Position numbers and translations under genes: made by a program | The notes under the pieces: model-generated | Seen by the model: only the letters and a program-made list of their open reading frames with translations | Told to the model about the DNA's origin: nothing | Database searches by the model: none | Assembly (NCBI RefSeq): GCF_051486985.1 | Contig: NZ_JAHVDV010000026.1 | Span: forward strand, 1 to 64,000 | Direction: 5' to 3' | From: CBFFRJ01 sp051486985 | GTDB lineage: Bacteria > Pseudomonadota > Gammaproteobacteria > Enterobacterales > Enterobacteriaceae | Length of the DNA: 64,000 bases | Shown: positions 1 to 8,799 of the stretch, in pieces | How the letters are laid out: every line of letters begins with the position of its first letter | Numbering within the stretch: position 1 is the stretch's first letter

Positions 1-434
1 TGCTGTCGGGTCGGGGACCAGCCTGCATCCCTGCAGGCTATCCCCTCCGCCCGCGTCCCTGCGGGCGGTCCCGGCCCGTCGTCAACGCCTCACCGATTTT
101 CAGCCGGACCGCACCCCCCCGCTGTACGCCAGGAGTTACAGATAAAAAGCCTTTGCTGTTAAAAGCCAAAAACCGCGCGGTGGGTCAGGTGTGGTGGGTC
201 CGTCTGAAAAGTACCGACGCGTTTTCGCGGGGCCGGGGCGACGCGCAGGGATGCGCGGCGAGGGCGCGCGTTGCAGGGACGCTGCATCGCGCCCGGTCCC
301 GGAAAGCCCGGAGAAACACGCGGAGGGTCACCGCGAAGCGGCAGTTTTCGTGCCGGGAGCCGGGATTGTTAAGGGCGTGGCGGAGAACGCCCTTAACACG
401 TTCACGGGGGAAGGTACTGCATGGAAGCGCGGCA
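1..434. other. GC-rich non-coding region with hairpins
   Basis: I recognise no gene in this very GC-rich stretch; the two overlapping forward reading frames of 82 and 109 codons have Arg/Gly-rich, low-complexity translations and match no family I know. What stands out is four short hairpins sharing the core GCAGGGAYGC or its complement, near 24-41, 49-70, 242-257 and 273-288. The first two lie on one strand and the last two on the other. The region may be the edge of a mobile or prophage-derived segment extending beyond the window, but that is inference. Confidence 0.5.
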
Positions 435-795
435 CATGAAGTGAACGGAACGATTCCACCGGAGGTAAGCGGAACCCTTTAAGCCAGTCACCCACTGTTC
501 CCCTCACCCCGACCCTCTCCCCAAAGGGGCGAGGGGGAAAAGCGTGCCCGATTTAGCATGTGAGATGAACGGAACGATTCCATCAGGGGTAAGCAGAACC
601 CTTTAAGCCAGTCACCCACAGTCCCCTCACCCCGGCCCTCTCCCCATAGGGGCGAGGGAGAAAAGCGTGCCCGATTTTACATGCGAGATGAACGGAACGA
701 TTCCCTCAGGGGTAAGCGGAACCCTTTAAGCCAGTCACCCACTGCTCCCCTCACCCCAGCCCTCTCCCCAAAGGGGTGAGGGGAAAAGACCGCAC
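435..795. repeat. 123-bp tandem repeat, three copies
   Basis: Three consecutive copies of a 123-124 bp unit. The anchor GAACGGAACGATTCC recurs at 443, 567 and 690. Each unit continues with GTAAGC-GAACCCTTTAAGCCAG and then a CCCTCACCCC...CTCTCCCC...GGGG palindrome of the kind dispersed through enterobacterial genomes. The copies differ at scattered bases, so the array is not very recent. The same palindrome family recurs singly at 11362-11442, 16029-16353 and 26543-26577. Confidence 0.85.
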
Positions 796-799
796 AACC

Positions 800-1219
800 T
801 CACCCCGAATTAATATGCTCCTTACAATACCGCCGCTTCCATGCGGCGGGCGTAATGCCGGTGTGCTTGCGGAAAATCTGCCGAAAGTAACCCACATCAT
901 GAAACCCGCACTGTATCGCCACCTCCTTTAGCGATAATGAATCGCTTATCAGCAACTTCTCTGCCGCCCGCACCCGCTGGCGATGGATGGCTTCGGTCAG
1001 CGTCAGGCGAAAAGCACGACGGTAAACACGCCCCAGATAATCCACATTACAGTGCAACTCTTTTGCCAGCGTTGAGGCCGAAATCGGCAAGTGAAAATGT
1101 GTGCCAATCATCTGACGGGCTTTCCATGCCAGCGCGATACCGGGGAAGAGCTGCATAACCTGTGGCTGCCACCGGATGCGCAGTTCCATGTCTTTGAGGG
1201 GAAGGGTATTTTTGCCCAC
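800..1219 (-). pseudogene. AraC-family regulator, N-terminally truncated remnant
   Basis: The C-terminal AraC/XylS DNA-binding domain is present: two helix-turn-helix motifs across about residues 45-130, with the second ending in GFHDVGYFRQIFRKHTGITP. AraC regulators of sugar genes are usually 250-300 residues, so the ligand-binding N-terminal half is missing. The frame stays open and looks protein-like for about 25 codons upstream of the GTG at 1219, then runs into sequence that codes on the other strand for the end of a GH127 enzyme. I infer a deletion that fused two neighbouring genes. The short protein could still be made, but probably no longer senses an inducer. Confidence 0.7.
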
Positions 1220-1261
1220 AAGATGCTGATACAGACGCAGGGAGTAAAACAGACCACCGCC

Positions 1262-1402
1262 GATGCCACGCAGCAGCCTCTGTGGCGCTATGACAAGATG
1301 CCCGCCAGCACTACGCCGCAGACGCTCACCTTTATTCCGTGGTTTAGCTGGGCCAACCGGGGAGAGGGGGAGATGCGCATCTGGGTAAACGAGAAGCGTT
1401 GA
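1262..1402 (+). pseudogene. GH127 beta-L-arabinofuranosidase, C-terminal remnant
   Basis: The frame ending at 1402 reads TLTFIPWFSWANRGEGEM followed by RIWV. This is the characteristic C-terminal end of GH127 (COG3533) beta-L-arabinofuranosidases, where the consensus is roughly IPYYAWANRGPGEM then RVW. Full-length family members have about 600-650 residues; only about 45 remain. Upstream coding is lost at the junction with the opposing AraC remnant, somewhere between about 1225 and 1300. An AraC regulator next to a GH127 gene suggests a lost arabinoside-use locus. Confidence 0.65.
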
Positions 1403-1442
1403 GAAGACGCTGATGGCCCGTGAACACGGGCCATTTTAAGGA

Positions 1443-2816
1443 TTACTTGAGCAGGCGAACGCGGCAGGCTTTGCCTTTGATTTTACCCTGCGACAGCTGT
1501 TTATACGCTTTGTTTGCCACCGACTGGCGAACCGCCACATAAGCGTGCATCGGGTGCATGACAATCTTGCCGATGTCGGCCCCGTCCAGCCCGATATCCC
1601 CGGTCAGGGCACCGAGAATGTCGCCCGGTCGCATTTTGGCTTTTTTACCGCCATCAATGCACAGGGTCGCCATGTCAGCCTCAAGCGGCTTGACGCTGCT
1701 GCTGATAACCGGCGTTTTCCACTCCAGAGAAAGGGCCAGCATTTCGCTGAGAATAGCGGCGCGCTGAGCCTCTTCCGGCGCACATAAACTGATCGCCAGA
1801 CCGCTCTCACCGGCGCGTGCGGTGCGTCCGATGCGGTGAACGTGCACTTCCGGGTCCCAGGAGAGTTCGAAGTTAATCACCATCTCCAGCGATTTGATGT
1901 CCAGACCACGGGCGGCAACGTCGGTCGCCACCAGCACGCGGCTGCTGCCGTTGGCAAAGCGCACCAGCGTCTGATCGCGATCACGCTGTTCCATATCGCC
2001 GTGCAGAGCCAGCGCGCTCTGGCGCTGAGCGTTCAGTGCATCGCACACTTCCTGGCAATCTTTTTTGGTGTTGCAGAACACCACGCAGGACGCGGGTTGA
2101 TACTTGCTCAACAGACTCATCAGTAGCGGAATTTTTTCCCGGCGCGAGGCTTCGAAGAACTGCTGCTCAACCGCAGGAAGCGCATCGACCGCATCGATCT
2201 CAATGTTCAGCGGGTCACGCTGGAATCGGGTGCTGATGGCGGCAATGCCTTCCGGCCAGGTCGCCGAGAACAGGAGCGTCTGACGGTGTGCCGGCGCATG
2301 GCCGAGGATGTCAACGATGGCATCGCTAAAGCCCATATCCAGCATACGATCCGCTTCGTCCAGCACCAGGGTTTTTAGCGCTGCCAGTGAGACCGTCCCT
2401 TTTTGCAGGTGATCAAGCAGACGGCCCGGCGTGGCAACGATGATATGTGGCGCGTGCACGAGCGAATCGCGCTGCGCACCAAAAGGTACGCCGCCAAACA
2501 GGGTCAGAATTTTGATATTAGGCAGATAGCGCGCCAGGCGACGCAACTCATTCGCCACCTGATCCGCCAGTTCGCGGGTAGGGCACAACACCAGAGACTG
2601 CGTCACAAACCGCCCGGCTTCGATATGCTGCAGCAGGCCAAGACCAAAGGCGGCGGTTTTGCCGCTGCCGGTTCTCGCCTGGGCACGCACATCTTTCCCC
2701 TCAAGGATTGCCGGCAGTGCCGCCGCCTGGACCGGGGTCATGGTGTGATAACCCAGCTCATTCAGGTTGGCGAGAAGTTCAGAAGGCAAAGCATTTAAGG
2801 TTGAAAAGGCAGTCAC
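1443..2816 (-). CDS. dbpA: ATP-dependent RNA helicase DbpA
   Basis: DEAD-box helicase of 457 residues, the same length as E. coli DbpA, which remodels helix 92 of 23S rRNA during 50S subunit assembly. Visible motifs in order: Q-motif region MTPVQAAALP, Walker A ARTGSGKT, PTRELADQV, TPGRLLD, DEAD, SAT, ARGLD and HRIGRTARAG. The last 75 or so residues form the DbpA RNA-binding domain that gives rRNA specificity. It stands alone on the reverse strand, with the GH127 remnant converging on its 3' end. Confidence 0.96.
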   Translation of the reverse strand: MTAFSTLNALPSELLANLNELGYHTMTPVQAAALPAILEGKDVRAQARTGSGKTAAFGLGLLQHIEAGRFVTQSLVLCPTRELADQVANELRRLARYLPNIKILTLFGGVPFGAQRDSLVHAPHIIVATPGRLLDHLQKGTVSLAALKTLVLDEADRMLDMGFSDAIVDILGHAPAHRQTLLFSATWPEGIAAISTRFQRDPLNIEIDAVDALPAVEQQFFEASRREKIPLLMSLLSKYQPASCVVFCNTKKDCQEVCDALNAQRQSALALHGDMEQRDRDQTLVRFANGSSRVLVATDVAARGLDIKSLEMVINFELSWDPEVHVHRIGRTARAGESGLAISLCAPEEAQRAAILSEMLALSLEWKTPVISSSVKPLEADMATLCIDGGKKAKMRPGDILGALTGDIGLDGADIGKIVMHPMHAYVAVRQSVANKAYKQLSQGKIKGKACRVRLLK

Positions 2817-2897
2817 GGTGTTATCCCGAAGTCAGTAGCAGGCCGCTATGCTAGCAGACTCTGCGGGTCCGGTCATCGCGCCTGCCTGGGTTTACTT

Positions 2898-3029
2898 TTA
2901 ACTCGCCTTAAAAGGGTCTTTCTTGTCGTCTTTACTGTCATCGCGCTTACGGGGGATCTCACCCTGCTTATTAGGCGCATCTTTAACTTCTTTGACCTGC
3001 TCTTCTTCGGATTTTGGTGTGTTGGACAT
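2898..3029 (-). CDS. Small highly charged protein, 43 aa
   Basis: A 43-codon frame with a good Shine-Dalgarno site (GGGAG, seven bases before the ATG at 3029). It encodes MSNTPKSEEEQVKEVKDAPN then a Lys/Asp/Arg-rich tail ending KKDPFKAS. About half the residues are charged, with no hydrophobic segment, so it should be soluble and probably disordered. The strong ribosome site and ordered acidic-then-basic composition argue for a real gene. I do not recognise a named family and assign no function. It lies between dbpA and hicB on the same strand. Confidence 0.6.
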   Translation of the reverse strand: MSNTPKSEEEQVKEVKDAPNKQGEIPRKRDDSKDDKKDPFKAS

Positions 3030-3095
3030 GATTTTCTCCCTTGTCGTTGTTCAGTAAGTATAGACAACAGAAGTTTGAAGCCGGGAATAAGGTGA

Positions 3096-3503
3096 TTAGC
3101 CTGGCAATACACGTCGCGCCGCTTCGGCCAGAAAGGCACTGCGATTGCTGAATTCAGGGTTATCGTGCACGAAAACATCGATTTTGCTGAGCAAACGGCG
3201 AGGCAGAGTGATGTTGATACGCTCAGCCCGGCCATCGAACTGATTCATATTAATATCCACCAGCAACCATTGGCCTTCGACAAATTCCTCTGCCCGCTGC
3301 TGTAAATGCTGTTCAACCGCAGTTGCTACTGGCAAAACCTGCCCCAACTCACACAGGGTTTCGAAATGTGCGGTGAGTGCACCTTGCGCATCCTTAAACG
3401 CTTCGTTCAGGCTATCACCCGCAAAAAAACAGCCAGGTACGTCGGGGAAAAAACCGCTGGCGCTGCCATCAGCATCAGAGTGTATGTAGGCCGGATAAAA
3501 CAT
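3096..3503 (-). CDS. hicB: HicB-type antitoxin
   Basis: 135 residues, the usual size for the long HicB form (E. coli about 138). The N-terminal part, MFYPAYIHSDADGSASGFFP followed by DVPGCFFAGDS, is the degenerate RNase-H-like HicB fold that blocks HicA. The C-terminal part, RINITLPRRLLSKIDVFV, is a ribbon-helix-helix DNA-binding domain used for autoregulation. It begins 16 bp after the hicA stop, in the usual toxin-first order. The antitoxin appears intact while its toxin partner is frameshifted. Confidence 0.9.
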   Translation of the reverse strand: MFYPAYIHSDADGSASGFFPDVPGCFFAGDSLNEAFKDAQGALTAHFETLCELGQVLPVATAVEQHLQQRAEEFVEGQWLLVDINMNQFDGRAERINITLPRRLLSKIDVFVHDNPEFSNRSAFLAEAARRVLPG

Positions 3504-3519
3504 TTCTGGCTCCTGCGAA

Positions 3520-3706
3520 TTAAGGTTTAATGCCTGCCTGCCGCCAGATTTGCGCCAGCGTGCCAGGTTTGATGTCTTTGCGAGGATGCGGAACCGTTAC
3601 CAGTCCAGACCGAAGCGGGTGGCTAAACTGATGATGACTTCCTTTTGTTCTGATAAGCACCCATCCCTGTTTTTTTGAGTATTACCATCACCTCTGCGCT
3701 GGTCAC
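3520..3706 (-). pseudogene. hicA: hicA toxin, frameshifted in an A7 run
   Basis: Read from a GTG at 3706 behind GGGGGA, the first frame gives TSAEVMVILKK. After a run of seven A (T7 at 3670-3676 on the forward strand) the protein resumes one frame over as GWVLIRTKGSHHQFSHP, then LVTVPHPRKDIKPGTLAQIW and RQAGIKP-stop. This is the complete HicA dsRNA-binding fold, including the catalytic His in GSHHQF. Removing one A restores a 61-residue protein. The gene is therefore inactive, rescued by slippage on the A run, or affected by a sequencing error. Confidence 0.85.
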
Positions 3707-3950
3707 TTTCCATGTCCCCCGCTTTAAATTATACACATCATACACACGAATTTATCTATAGCGATCACATTAACGCAGTACAGCGCGGTTTTCATCGAGA
3801 GGAAGCAGATCCTGGGAAGAGGTGCGCAAAAATTTCCTCTGCAAAATCATCCTGAGGGAATAGAGATTCAGTCATTACCTGGATTTACAGTTTTCCCGTA
3901 GCAGTAAGCCATAATTAATCTGACTATCCGGGACAGCGCAGGGAGAAGAG

Positions 3951-4838
3951 ATGCAACGATTTATCGGTTTTGACGTGGGCGGAACCCACATCAAATATGG
4001 CGTGATCACCGAAGAAGGCGAAGAGCTGTTTAATGAGGAATATGACACGCCAGAGGATGAAAAAACGTTCAGGCAGCGCTGGCAGGAAGCGGTGGAAAAG
4101 TGCCAGCGCGATCATGATATTGCCGCCATAGGCGTCAGTTTTCCTGGCCATATCAACCCACATACCGGGCTTGCTGCCAAAGCGGGGGCGGTGGATTTTC
4201 TGGATGGCGCCAATCTGCTGGAACTTTTCGGTGAACTCACCGATCTCCCCTTAACCGTAGAGAACGATGCTAACTGCGCTGCCCTGGGTGAACAGTGGCG
4301 CGGCGCAGGAAGGCGTTATGACAGCCTGGTCTGCATTACGGTGGGCACCGGTATCGGCGGCGGTATTATCGTCGACCGTGACCTCTATCGTGGCGCACAT
4401 TTTCGGGCAGGAGAGTTTGGCGTGATCCCGGTCGGCAACGGCGGAGAGACGATGCATGAGGTCGCCTCTGCCAGTGGCTTAATGACCGCCTGTCGAAAAG
4501 CGCTGGGGGTGCCTGAAGAAGAGATGCCACATGGCAAAGAGATTTTCGACAGGATGGACAGTGACGTTCATCTGCGCGAAGCAGTGAACGATTGGGCGCA
4601 TTTTCTGGCCCGCGGCGTGTACGGTGTGATTTCCATGTTTGATCCGCAGGTCCTGCTGATTGGCGGCGGTATCAGCGAGCAGAAAAAACTCTATCCCCTG
4701 CTTGAACGTCATCTGCAAACCTTTGAACTCTGGGATGCCCTGAAAGTCCCGATCCTCCCATGCGAACTGGGCAACCAGGCGGGTCGGCTGGGCGCGGTCT
4801 GGCTGGCAAAACGCAAAATCGCCACTAAAGCCTCTTAA
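3951..4838 (+). CDS. ROK-family sugar kinase
   Basis: 295 residues with the ROK/ASKHA nucleotide-binding signature GFDVGGTHIKYGV at the N-terminus, the catalytic-region motif ENDANCAALGE near residue 105, and the phosphate-binding GTGIGGGIIVD. The zinc-binding CXCGXXGCXE motif of classical ROK repressors and NagC/Mlc is absent, and there is no DNA-binding domain, so this is an enzyme. Size and motif pattern resemble glucokinase-like and beta-glucoside kinases (BglK), but substrate cannot be read from sequence. It is monocistronic, with GGGAGAAGAG ahead of the ATG, and faces selB convergently. Confidence 0.85.
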   Translation: MQRFIGFDVGGTHIKYGVITEEGEELFNEEYDTPEDEKTFRQRWQEAVEKCQRDHDIAAIGVSFPGHINPHTGLAAKAGAVDFLDGANLLELFGELTDLPLTVENDANCAALGEQWRGAGRRYDSLVCITVGTGIGGGIIVDRDLYRGAHFRAGEFGVIPVGNGGETMHEVASASGLMTACRKALGVPEEEMPHGKEIFDRMDSDVHLREAVNDWAHFLARGVYGVISMFDPQVLLIGGGISEQKKLYPLLERHLQTFELWDALKVPILPCELGNQAGRLGAVWLAKRKIATKAS

Positions 4839-4870
4839 CGTCACGGCGGCTTTAGGGGCCGCCGTGATAG

Positions 4871-6712
4871 TTATCTGGTGAACAAGGCCCTGTCGCGCAG
4901 GATATGGTCGTTACCACGGCGACGGGTAAAACCAATGCGGTCAAAATATTCCAGAATCTGAATCGCCAGTTTGCGTCCGACGTTTAGCGTATCGCGAAAA
5001 TCGGCAGCGCTGGTGGAACCGTGAACCGGATCCCGGTCGCGGATCATGCTGGCGAAGGCAACAATACGATCGTTGCGGTAATAACGATCTTTCACGATCG
5101 CCGTAATCAGCCCCTGCTGCGCCGCCTGACGTAGCACGCCGCGCATCATCTGTTCATCCGTGCCCGTCTCCCGTGCCAGATCCCTTACCCACCAGGGCTC
5201 GTCGCCAAAGCGTGCCTCGGTACGCTCCCAGATAGCCGCCTGCTCCGGGGTAAAACCGGCCTTGTGATCCGGCAGGTGTAGCCAGCCGTGGTGGCTCTCA
5301 ATGTCACCGCTTTCACGCATGCGCTCAATGAGTGTCAGCACCAGCGCCTCGTCTTCCATCGGCAATGCCATACGCCGCAGACGTTCGCGGCCGGGGCCGG
5401 GTTCGTCGGCGTGTTGCGCGTGGTAGGTCGCAAGCGTAGTAAGCAGCTTACGCTGCCAGCTTGCCGCCACCGGCGCATTGAGGAGATTATCGCCGGCGCG
5501 AATAAAACCGGGCTCATTCAGTAGTGCCGCAAGCCCGGCGTCATTCAACTGACGAGCCCAGGTAAAGGCCGGGAGGTTCACCGCGCCACGCTGCAAATGC
5601 ACCGCCAGCGCCTGCGCATCGGTTTGGGTGACCGCCAGTTCGCCCAGCCACTGCTGGTATTCCGGCTTGCGCTTGCCGCGGCGTGGCGGGTGCAGCGTCA
5701 CCACCCTTGCGCCGCCCAGCGTCTCCCGCGCCGAGATGTCACGAAGTACCAGGCGATCGTTGTCGGCCAGCCACAGCGGGGTGTCCAGCACCAGTTCTGC
5801 CAGATTGTTATCCAGAAGTGAAACGCGCCCGGTGATATGGCTGGCAGCATGGTGAATGTGCAGAGGCTGCCACTGGGTGAGCGGCACGAAGGTCTGTAAT
5901 GCCACAATTACCCGCTCCGCCGGTTCAGGCGGTGGCGTGGAGAGCAGCCAGTCGCCACGGGTTAAATCCTCTTTTTGCGCATTCCCGGCGATGTTAAGCG
6001 CAATGCGCTGCCCGGCGTGGGCTTTCTCAGCAGGCTGATTCTGCGCATGCAGGCCGCGCACGCGCATGGCGGTATTTGCCCCGGTCACCCACAGGGTCTC
6101 GCCCACCTTCACATCGCCAGACAGGGCGGTCCCGGTCACCACCAGGCCCGCCCCTTTCACGGTGAAGGCGCGATCCAGCGCGAGACGAAAACGCTGATGT
6201 TGAGGATGGGGGCGCGCAGGCAGTTGCAACAGATGGGCACGCAGCTCCTCAATGCCGCGCGATTGCGTGGCTGCCGTGACGAAGAGCGCCGCCTCCTGCC
6301 AGCCGTATTCACGCAGGGTTTGTTGTACCTCATCACGCACCGCAGCAATACGCGCCGCGTCCACGCGATCGGCCTTGGTCAGGGCCACCGTTAATGACGG
6401 GTTCCCGGTCAGTTGCAGAATGGCAAGGTGCTCACGCGTTTGCGCCATGACACCATCATCACAGGCGACCACCAGCAGCGCGTGGTCGATGCCGCCGACA
6501 CCTGCCAGCATATTGGACAGGAATTTTTCGTGGCCCGGAACGTCAATAAAACCCGGCACGCTGCCGTCCGGTTGCGGCCAGTAGGCATAGCCGAGGTCGA
6601 TGGTCATCCCGCGCGCTTTCTCTTCCGGTAACCGGTCGGCATTCACGCCCGTTATGGCTTGTAGTAAGGTGGTTTTGCCGTGGTCGACGTGTCCGGCGGT
6701 GGCAATGATCAT
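4871..6712 (-). CDS. selB: Selenocysteine-specific elongation factor SelB
   Basis: 613 residues (E. coli 614). SelB delivers selenocysteyl-tRNA(Sec) to in-frame UGA codons followed by a SECIS hairpin. GTPase motifs are intact: GHVDHGKTT, DVPGHE and TKAD. EF-Tu-like domains II and III follow, then the C-terminal winged-helix repeats that bind SECIS RNA, ending near LNVGRKLAIQILEYFDRIGF. Its start overlaps the selA stop by 4 bp, so the two are translationally coupled as in E. coli. Confidence 0.97.
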   Translation of the reverse strand: MIIATAGHVDHGKTTLLQAITGVNADRLPEEKARGMTIDLGYAYWPQPDGSVPGFIDVPGHEKFLSNMLAGVGGIDHALLVVACDDGVMAQTREHLAILQLTGNPSLTVALTKADRVDAARIAAVRDEVQQTLREYGWQEAALFVTAATQSRGIEELRAHLLQLPARPHPQHQRFRLALDRAFTVKGAGLVVTGTALSGDVKVGETLWVTGANTAMRVRGLHAQNQPAEKAHAGQRIALNIAGNAQKEDLTRGDWLLSTPPPEPAERVIVALQTFVPLTQWQPLHIHHAASHITGRVSLLDNNLAELVLDTPLWLADNDRLVLRDISARETLGGARVVTLHPPRRGKRKPEYQQWLGELAVTQTDAQALAVHLQRGAVNLPAFTWARQLNDAGLAALLNEPGFIRAGDNLLNAPVAASWQRKLLTTLATYHAQHADEPGPGRERLRRMALPMEDEALVLTLIERMRESGDIESHHGWLHLPDHKAGFTPEQAAIWERTEARFGDEPWWVRDLARETGTDEQMMRGVLRQAAQQGLITAIVKDRYYRNDRIVAFASMIRDRDPVHGSTSAADFRDTLNVGRKLAIQILEYFDRIGFTRRRGNDHILRDRALFTR

Positions 6713-8097
6713 TTCAACAGCATCTCCAGAAAACGGGGTTCATCCTCAAGGCAGCGTAAATCCAGCCATAAACGGCCATCATAAATACGGCCAATAACAG
6801 GCTGTTCCAGCTCGCGCCAGGCGGCGGCCAGAGCCTCTACCTGCCGCCCACTGCCATCAACGGGCGTAAAAGTGACCGCGGCACTTGGCAGGCGGTCAAC
6901 GGGGAGAGAGCCACTGCCTATCTGCGAAAGGCACTCCTCCACCCGTAGCGTAAAGTGGGCGTAGCGACCACTGAGAGCAGCAAGCAGCCGCTGCGCCTGC
7001 CGGGTTATCTCTTCCTGCGGGCGGGTGAGTAAGCGCAATGTCGGCAGCTGTTCGTGCAGTTTTTCCGGGTGCAGGTAGAGGCGCAGCGTGGCATCGAGTG
7101 CCGCAAGCGTCATCTTATCTGCCCGCAGGGCGCGTTTTAGTGGATGGGACTGCAGCTTTTCAATCAACGCTTTTTTGCCGACGATTATCCCGGCCTGCGG
7201 GCCGCCAAGCAGTTTGTCCCCGGAAAAACTCACCAGGCTTACGCCAGCGGCAATTAACGCCTGCACAAGGGGTTCTTTTGGTAATCCGTACTGGCTTAAC
7301 TCTACCAGCGAGCCGCTGCCCAGATCGGAAATCACCGGAACATTCAGCTCCTCTGCAAGCGTGACCAGCTCGGCTTCCTCTACCGTGCTGGTAAAGCCTT
7401 CAATGTGATAATTGCTGGTATGAACCTTCATCAGCAGCGCGGTGTTCTCATCTACCGCCTGACGGTAATCTTTGGCATGAGTGCGATTAGTGGTGCCCAC
7501 TTCCTGTAACACGCAGCCCGCCTGGCGCATCACATCGGGAATACGGAACGCGCCGCCAATCTCCACCAGCTCACCCCGTGAAACCACCACCTTTTTGCCG
7601 CTGGCGGTTGCCGCGAGCATCAGCAGAACGGCAGCTGCATTGTTATTTACGATGCAGGCATCTTCCGCCCCTGTCAGACGGCAGAGCAGGTCTGCTACCG
7701 CCCGGTCCCGGTGGCCCCGCCCGGCATCATGCAGTGAGTACTCCAGCGTCACCGGTGAACGCATGGCCTCGGTGACGGCATCAATGGCGGCCTGCGCCTG
7801 CGGCGCTCGCCCCAGGTTGGTATGCAGCACCGTGCCGGTCAGGTTGAAGACAGGGCGTAATGCGCACGCGCTGTCGCTCACCAGCCGCTGATATACCGCC
7901 TGCGACCAGTTATCGCACCACGCTGGCAGTTGCCGTGCCTTGCAGACCGTAGCACGCGCCTCTTCCTGTAACTGACGTAACGCATCAGCAACCTGACGGT
8001 GACCAAAGGCGGCCAGTAAGGGAGAGAACGCCGCTTCACGTAGCAGGCGGTCGGTTGAAGGTATCTGACTGTAAAGCGACTGAATATCCGTTGTCAT
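6709..8097 (-). CDS. selA: L-seryl-tRNA(Sec) selenium transferase SelA
   Basis: 462 residues (E. coli 463). This PLP-dependent decameric enzyme converts seryl-tRNA(Sec) to selenocysteyl-tRNA(Sec) using selenophosphate. The PLP lysine lies in SFSGDKLLGGPQAGI, and the N-terminal tRNA-binding segment begins with IPSTDRLLREAAFSPLLAAF. It is the first gene of the selAB pair. No selC or selD is visible in the window, as expected, since these are usually elsewhere. Confidence 0.97.
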   Translation of the reverse strand: MTTDIQSLYSQIPSTDRLLREAAFSPLLAAFGHRQVADALRQLQEEARATVCKARQLPAWCDNWSQAVYQRLVSDSACALRPVFNLTGTVLHTNLGRAPQAQAAIDAVTEAMRSPVTLEYSLHDAGRGHRDRAVADLLCRLTGAEDACIVNNNAAAVLLMLAATASGKKVVVSRGELVEIGGAFRIPDVMRQAGCVLQEVGTTNRTHAKDYRQAVDENTALLMKVHTSNYHIEGFTSTVEEAELVTLAEELNVPVISDLGSGSLVELSQYGLPKEPLVQALIAAGVSLVSFSGDKLLGGPQAGIIVGKKALIEKLQSHPLKRALRADKMTLAALDATLRLYLHPEKLHEQLPTLRLLTRPQEEITRQAQRLLAALSGRYAHFTLRVEECLSQIGSGSLPVDRLPSAAVTFTPVDGSGRQVEALAAAWRELEQPVIGRIYDGRLWLDLRCLEDEPRFLEMLLK

Positions 8098-8190
8098 GGC
8101 TGGGCCTGGCTGAGATTTTCCCCTCCGTCGGGAGGGCTAACGACGAGAGGGGATTGTAGCGCGAGTTGATTCAGGCGCACATAACAGGCA

Positions 8191-8799
8191 TCAATCCTTC
8201 GGTGGTTCGGTACGGGCGAAGCTCTCACGCTGAAACAGATTCTCCACCAGTTTCACCAGTTTCGGCCTGTCGACACACCAGCCTGGCGAAACGCGGCGGA
8301 AGTTAAGGTAACCAATGGCGCAGGCAATCGAAACCGTTGCCAGATCCAGCGCATCGACCTTCAGCGTGCCGTCGGTGAGATATCCTTCGAGGGCGTCGAG
8401 CCCGTTACTGATTTTCTCCCGCTGGCGCAGAAGTTCCGCCTCAGACTGCTGTGCTGCGGGGCGGGCCGTTTCCCTGACGGAGACCAGCGCCGCATCCATA
8501 ATGCCATCCGCCAGCGCCTCAATCTGGCGGATCCTGAGCGCCGCTTTGGCGTCTGTTGGCAGCATAGGCGGAGCGATACCCAATAAATCAATATATTCAG
8601 CAATGATCGGGGAGTCGAACCAGATCTCACCGTCGTCCGTGACCAGCGCCGGCACTTTTCCTAATGGGTTGTACTGCATCACGTTATGGGTCGCGTTATA
8701 GGGCTGCTCATTCACAAACTCAAAAGTGATGCCTTTCTCCAGCAGAATAATGGAAATTTTGCGTACAAACGGGCTGGTGTAGCTGCCAATCAGTTTCAT
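8191..8799 (-). CDS. yibF: Glutathione S-transferase-like protein YibF
   Basis: 202 residues, as in E. coli YibF. An N-terminal thioredoxin-like GST domain begins MKLIGSYTSPFVRKISIILL, with the SPF active-site region and a cis-Pro glutathione-binding region near GKVPAL; the all-helical C-terminal domain follows. The ribosome site AGGAGACGGTA precedes the ATG. It lies upstream of selA on the same strand, 93 bp apart, as in E. coli. The physiological substrate is unknown. Confidence 0.93.
   Translation of the reverse strand: MKLIGSYTSPFVRKISIILLEKGITFEFVNEQPYNATHNVMQYNPLGKVPALVTDDGEIWFDSPIIAEYIDLLGIAPPMLPTDAKAALRIRQIEALADGIMDAALVSVRETARPAAQQSEAELLRQREKISNGLDALEGYLTDGTLKVDALDLATVSIACAIGYLNFRRVSPGWCVDRPKLVKLVENLFQRESFARTEPPKD

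Noticed and set aside
153..482. 109-codon frame in the GC-rich left end
   Set aside because: Arg/Gly-rich, low-complexity translation with an overlapping alternative frame and repeat DNA at its end; no ribosome site.
435..795. CRISPR array
   Set aside because: The 123-bp units are near-identical throughout with no variable spacers; no cas genes.
2873..3235. 120-codon reverse frame
   Set aside because: Overlaps hicB and the better-supported 43-codon gene in another frame.
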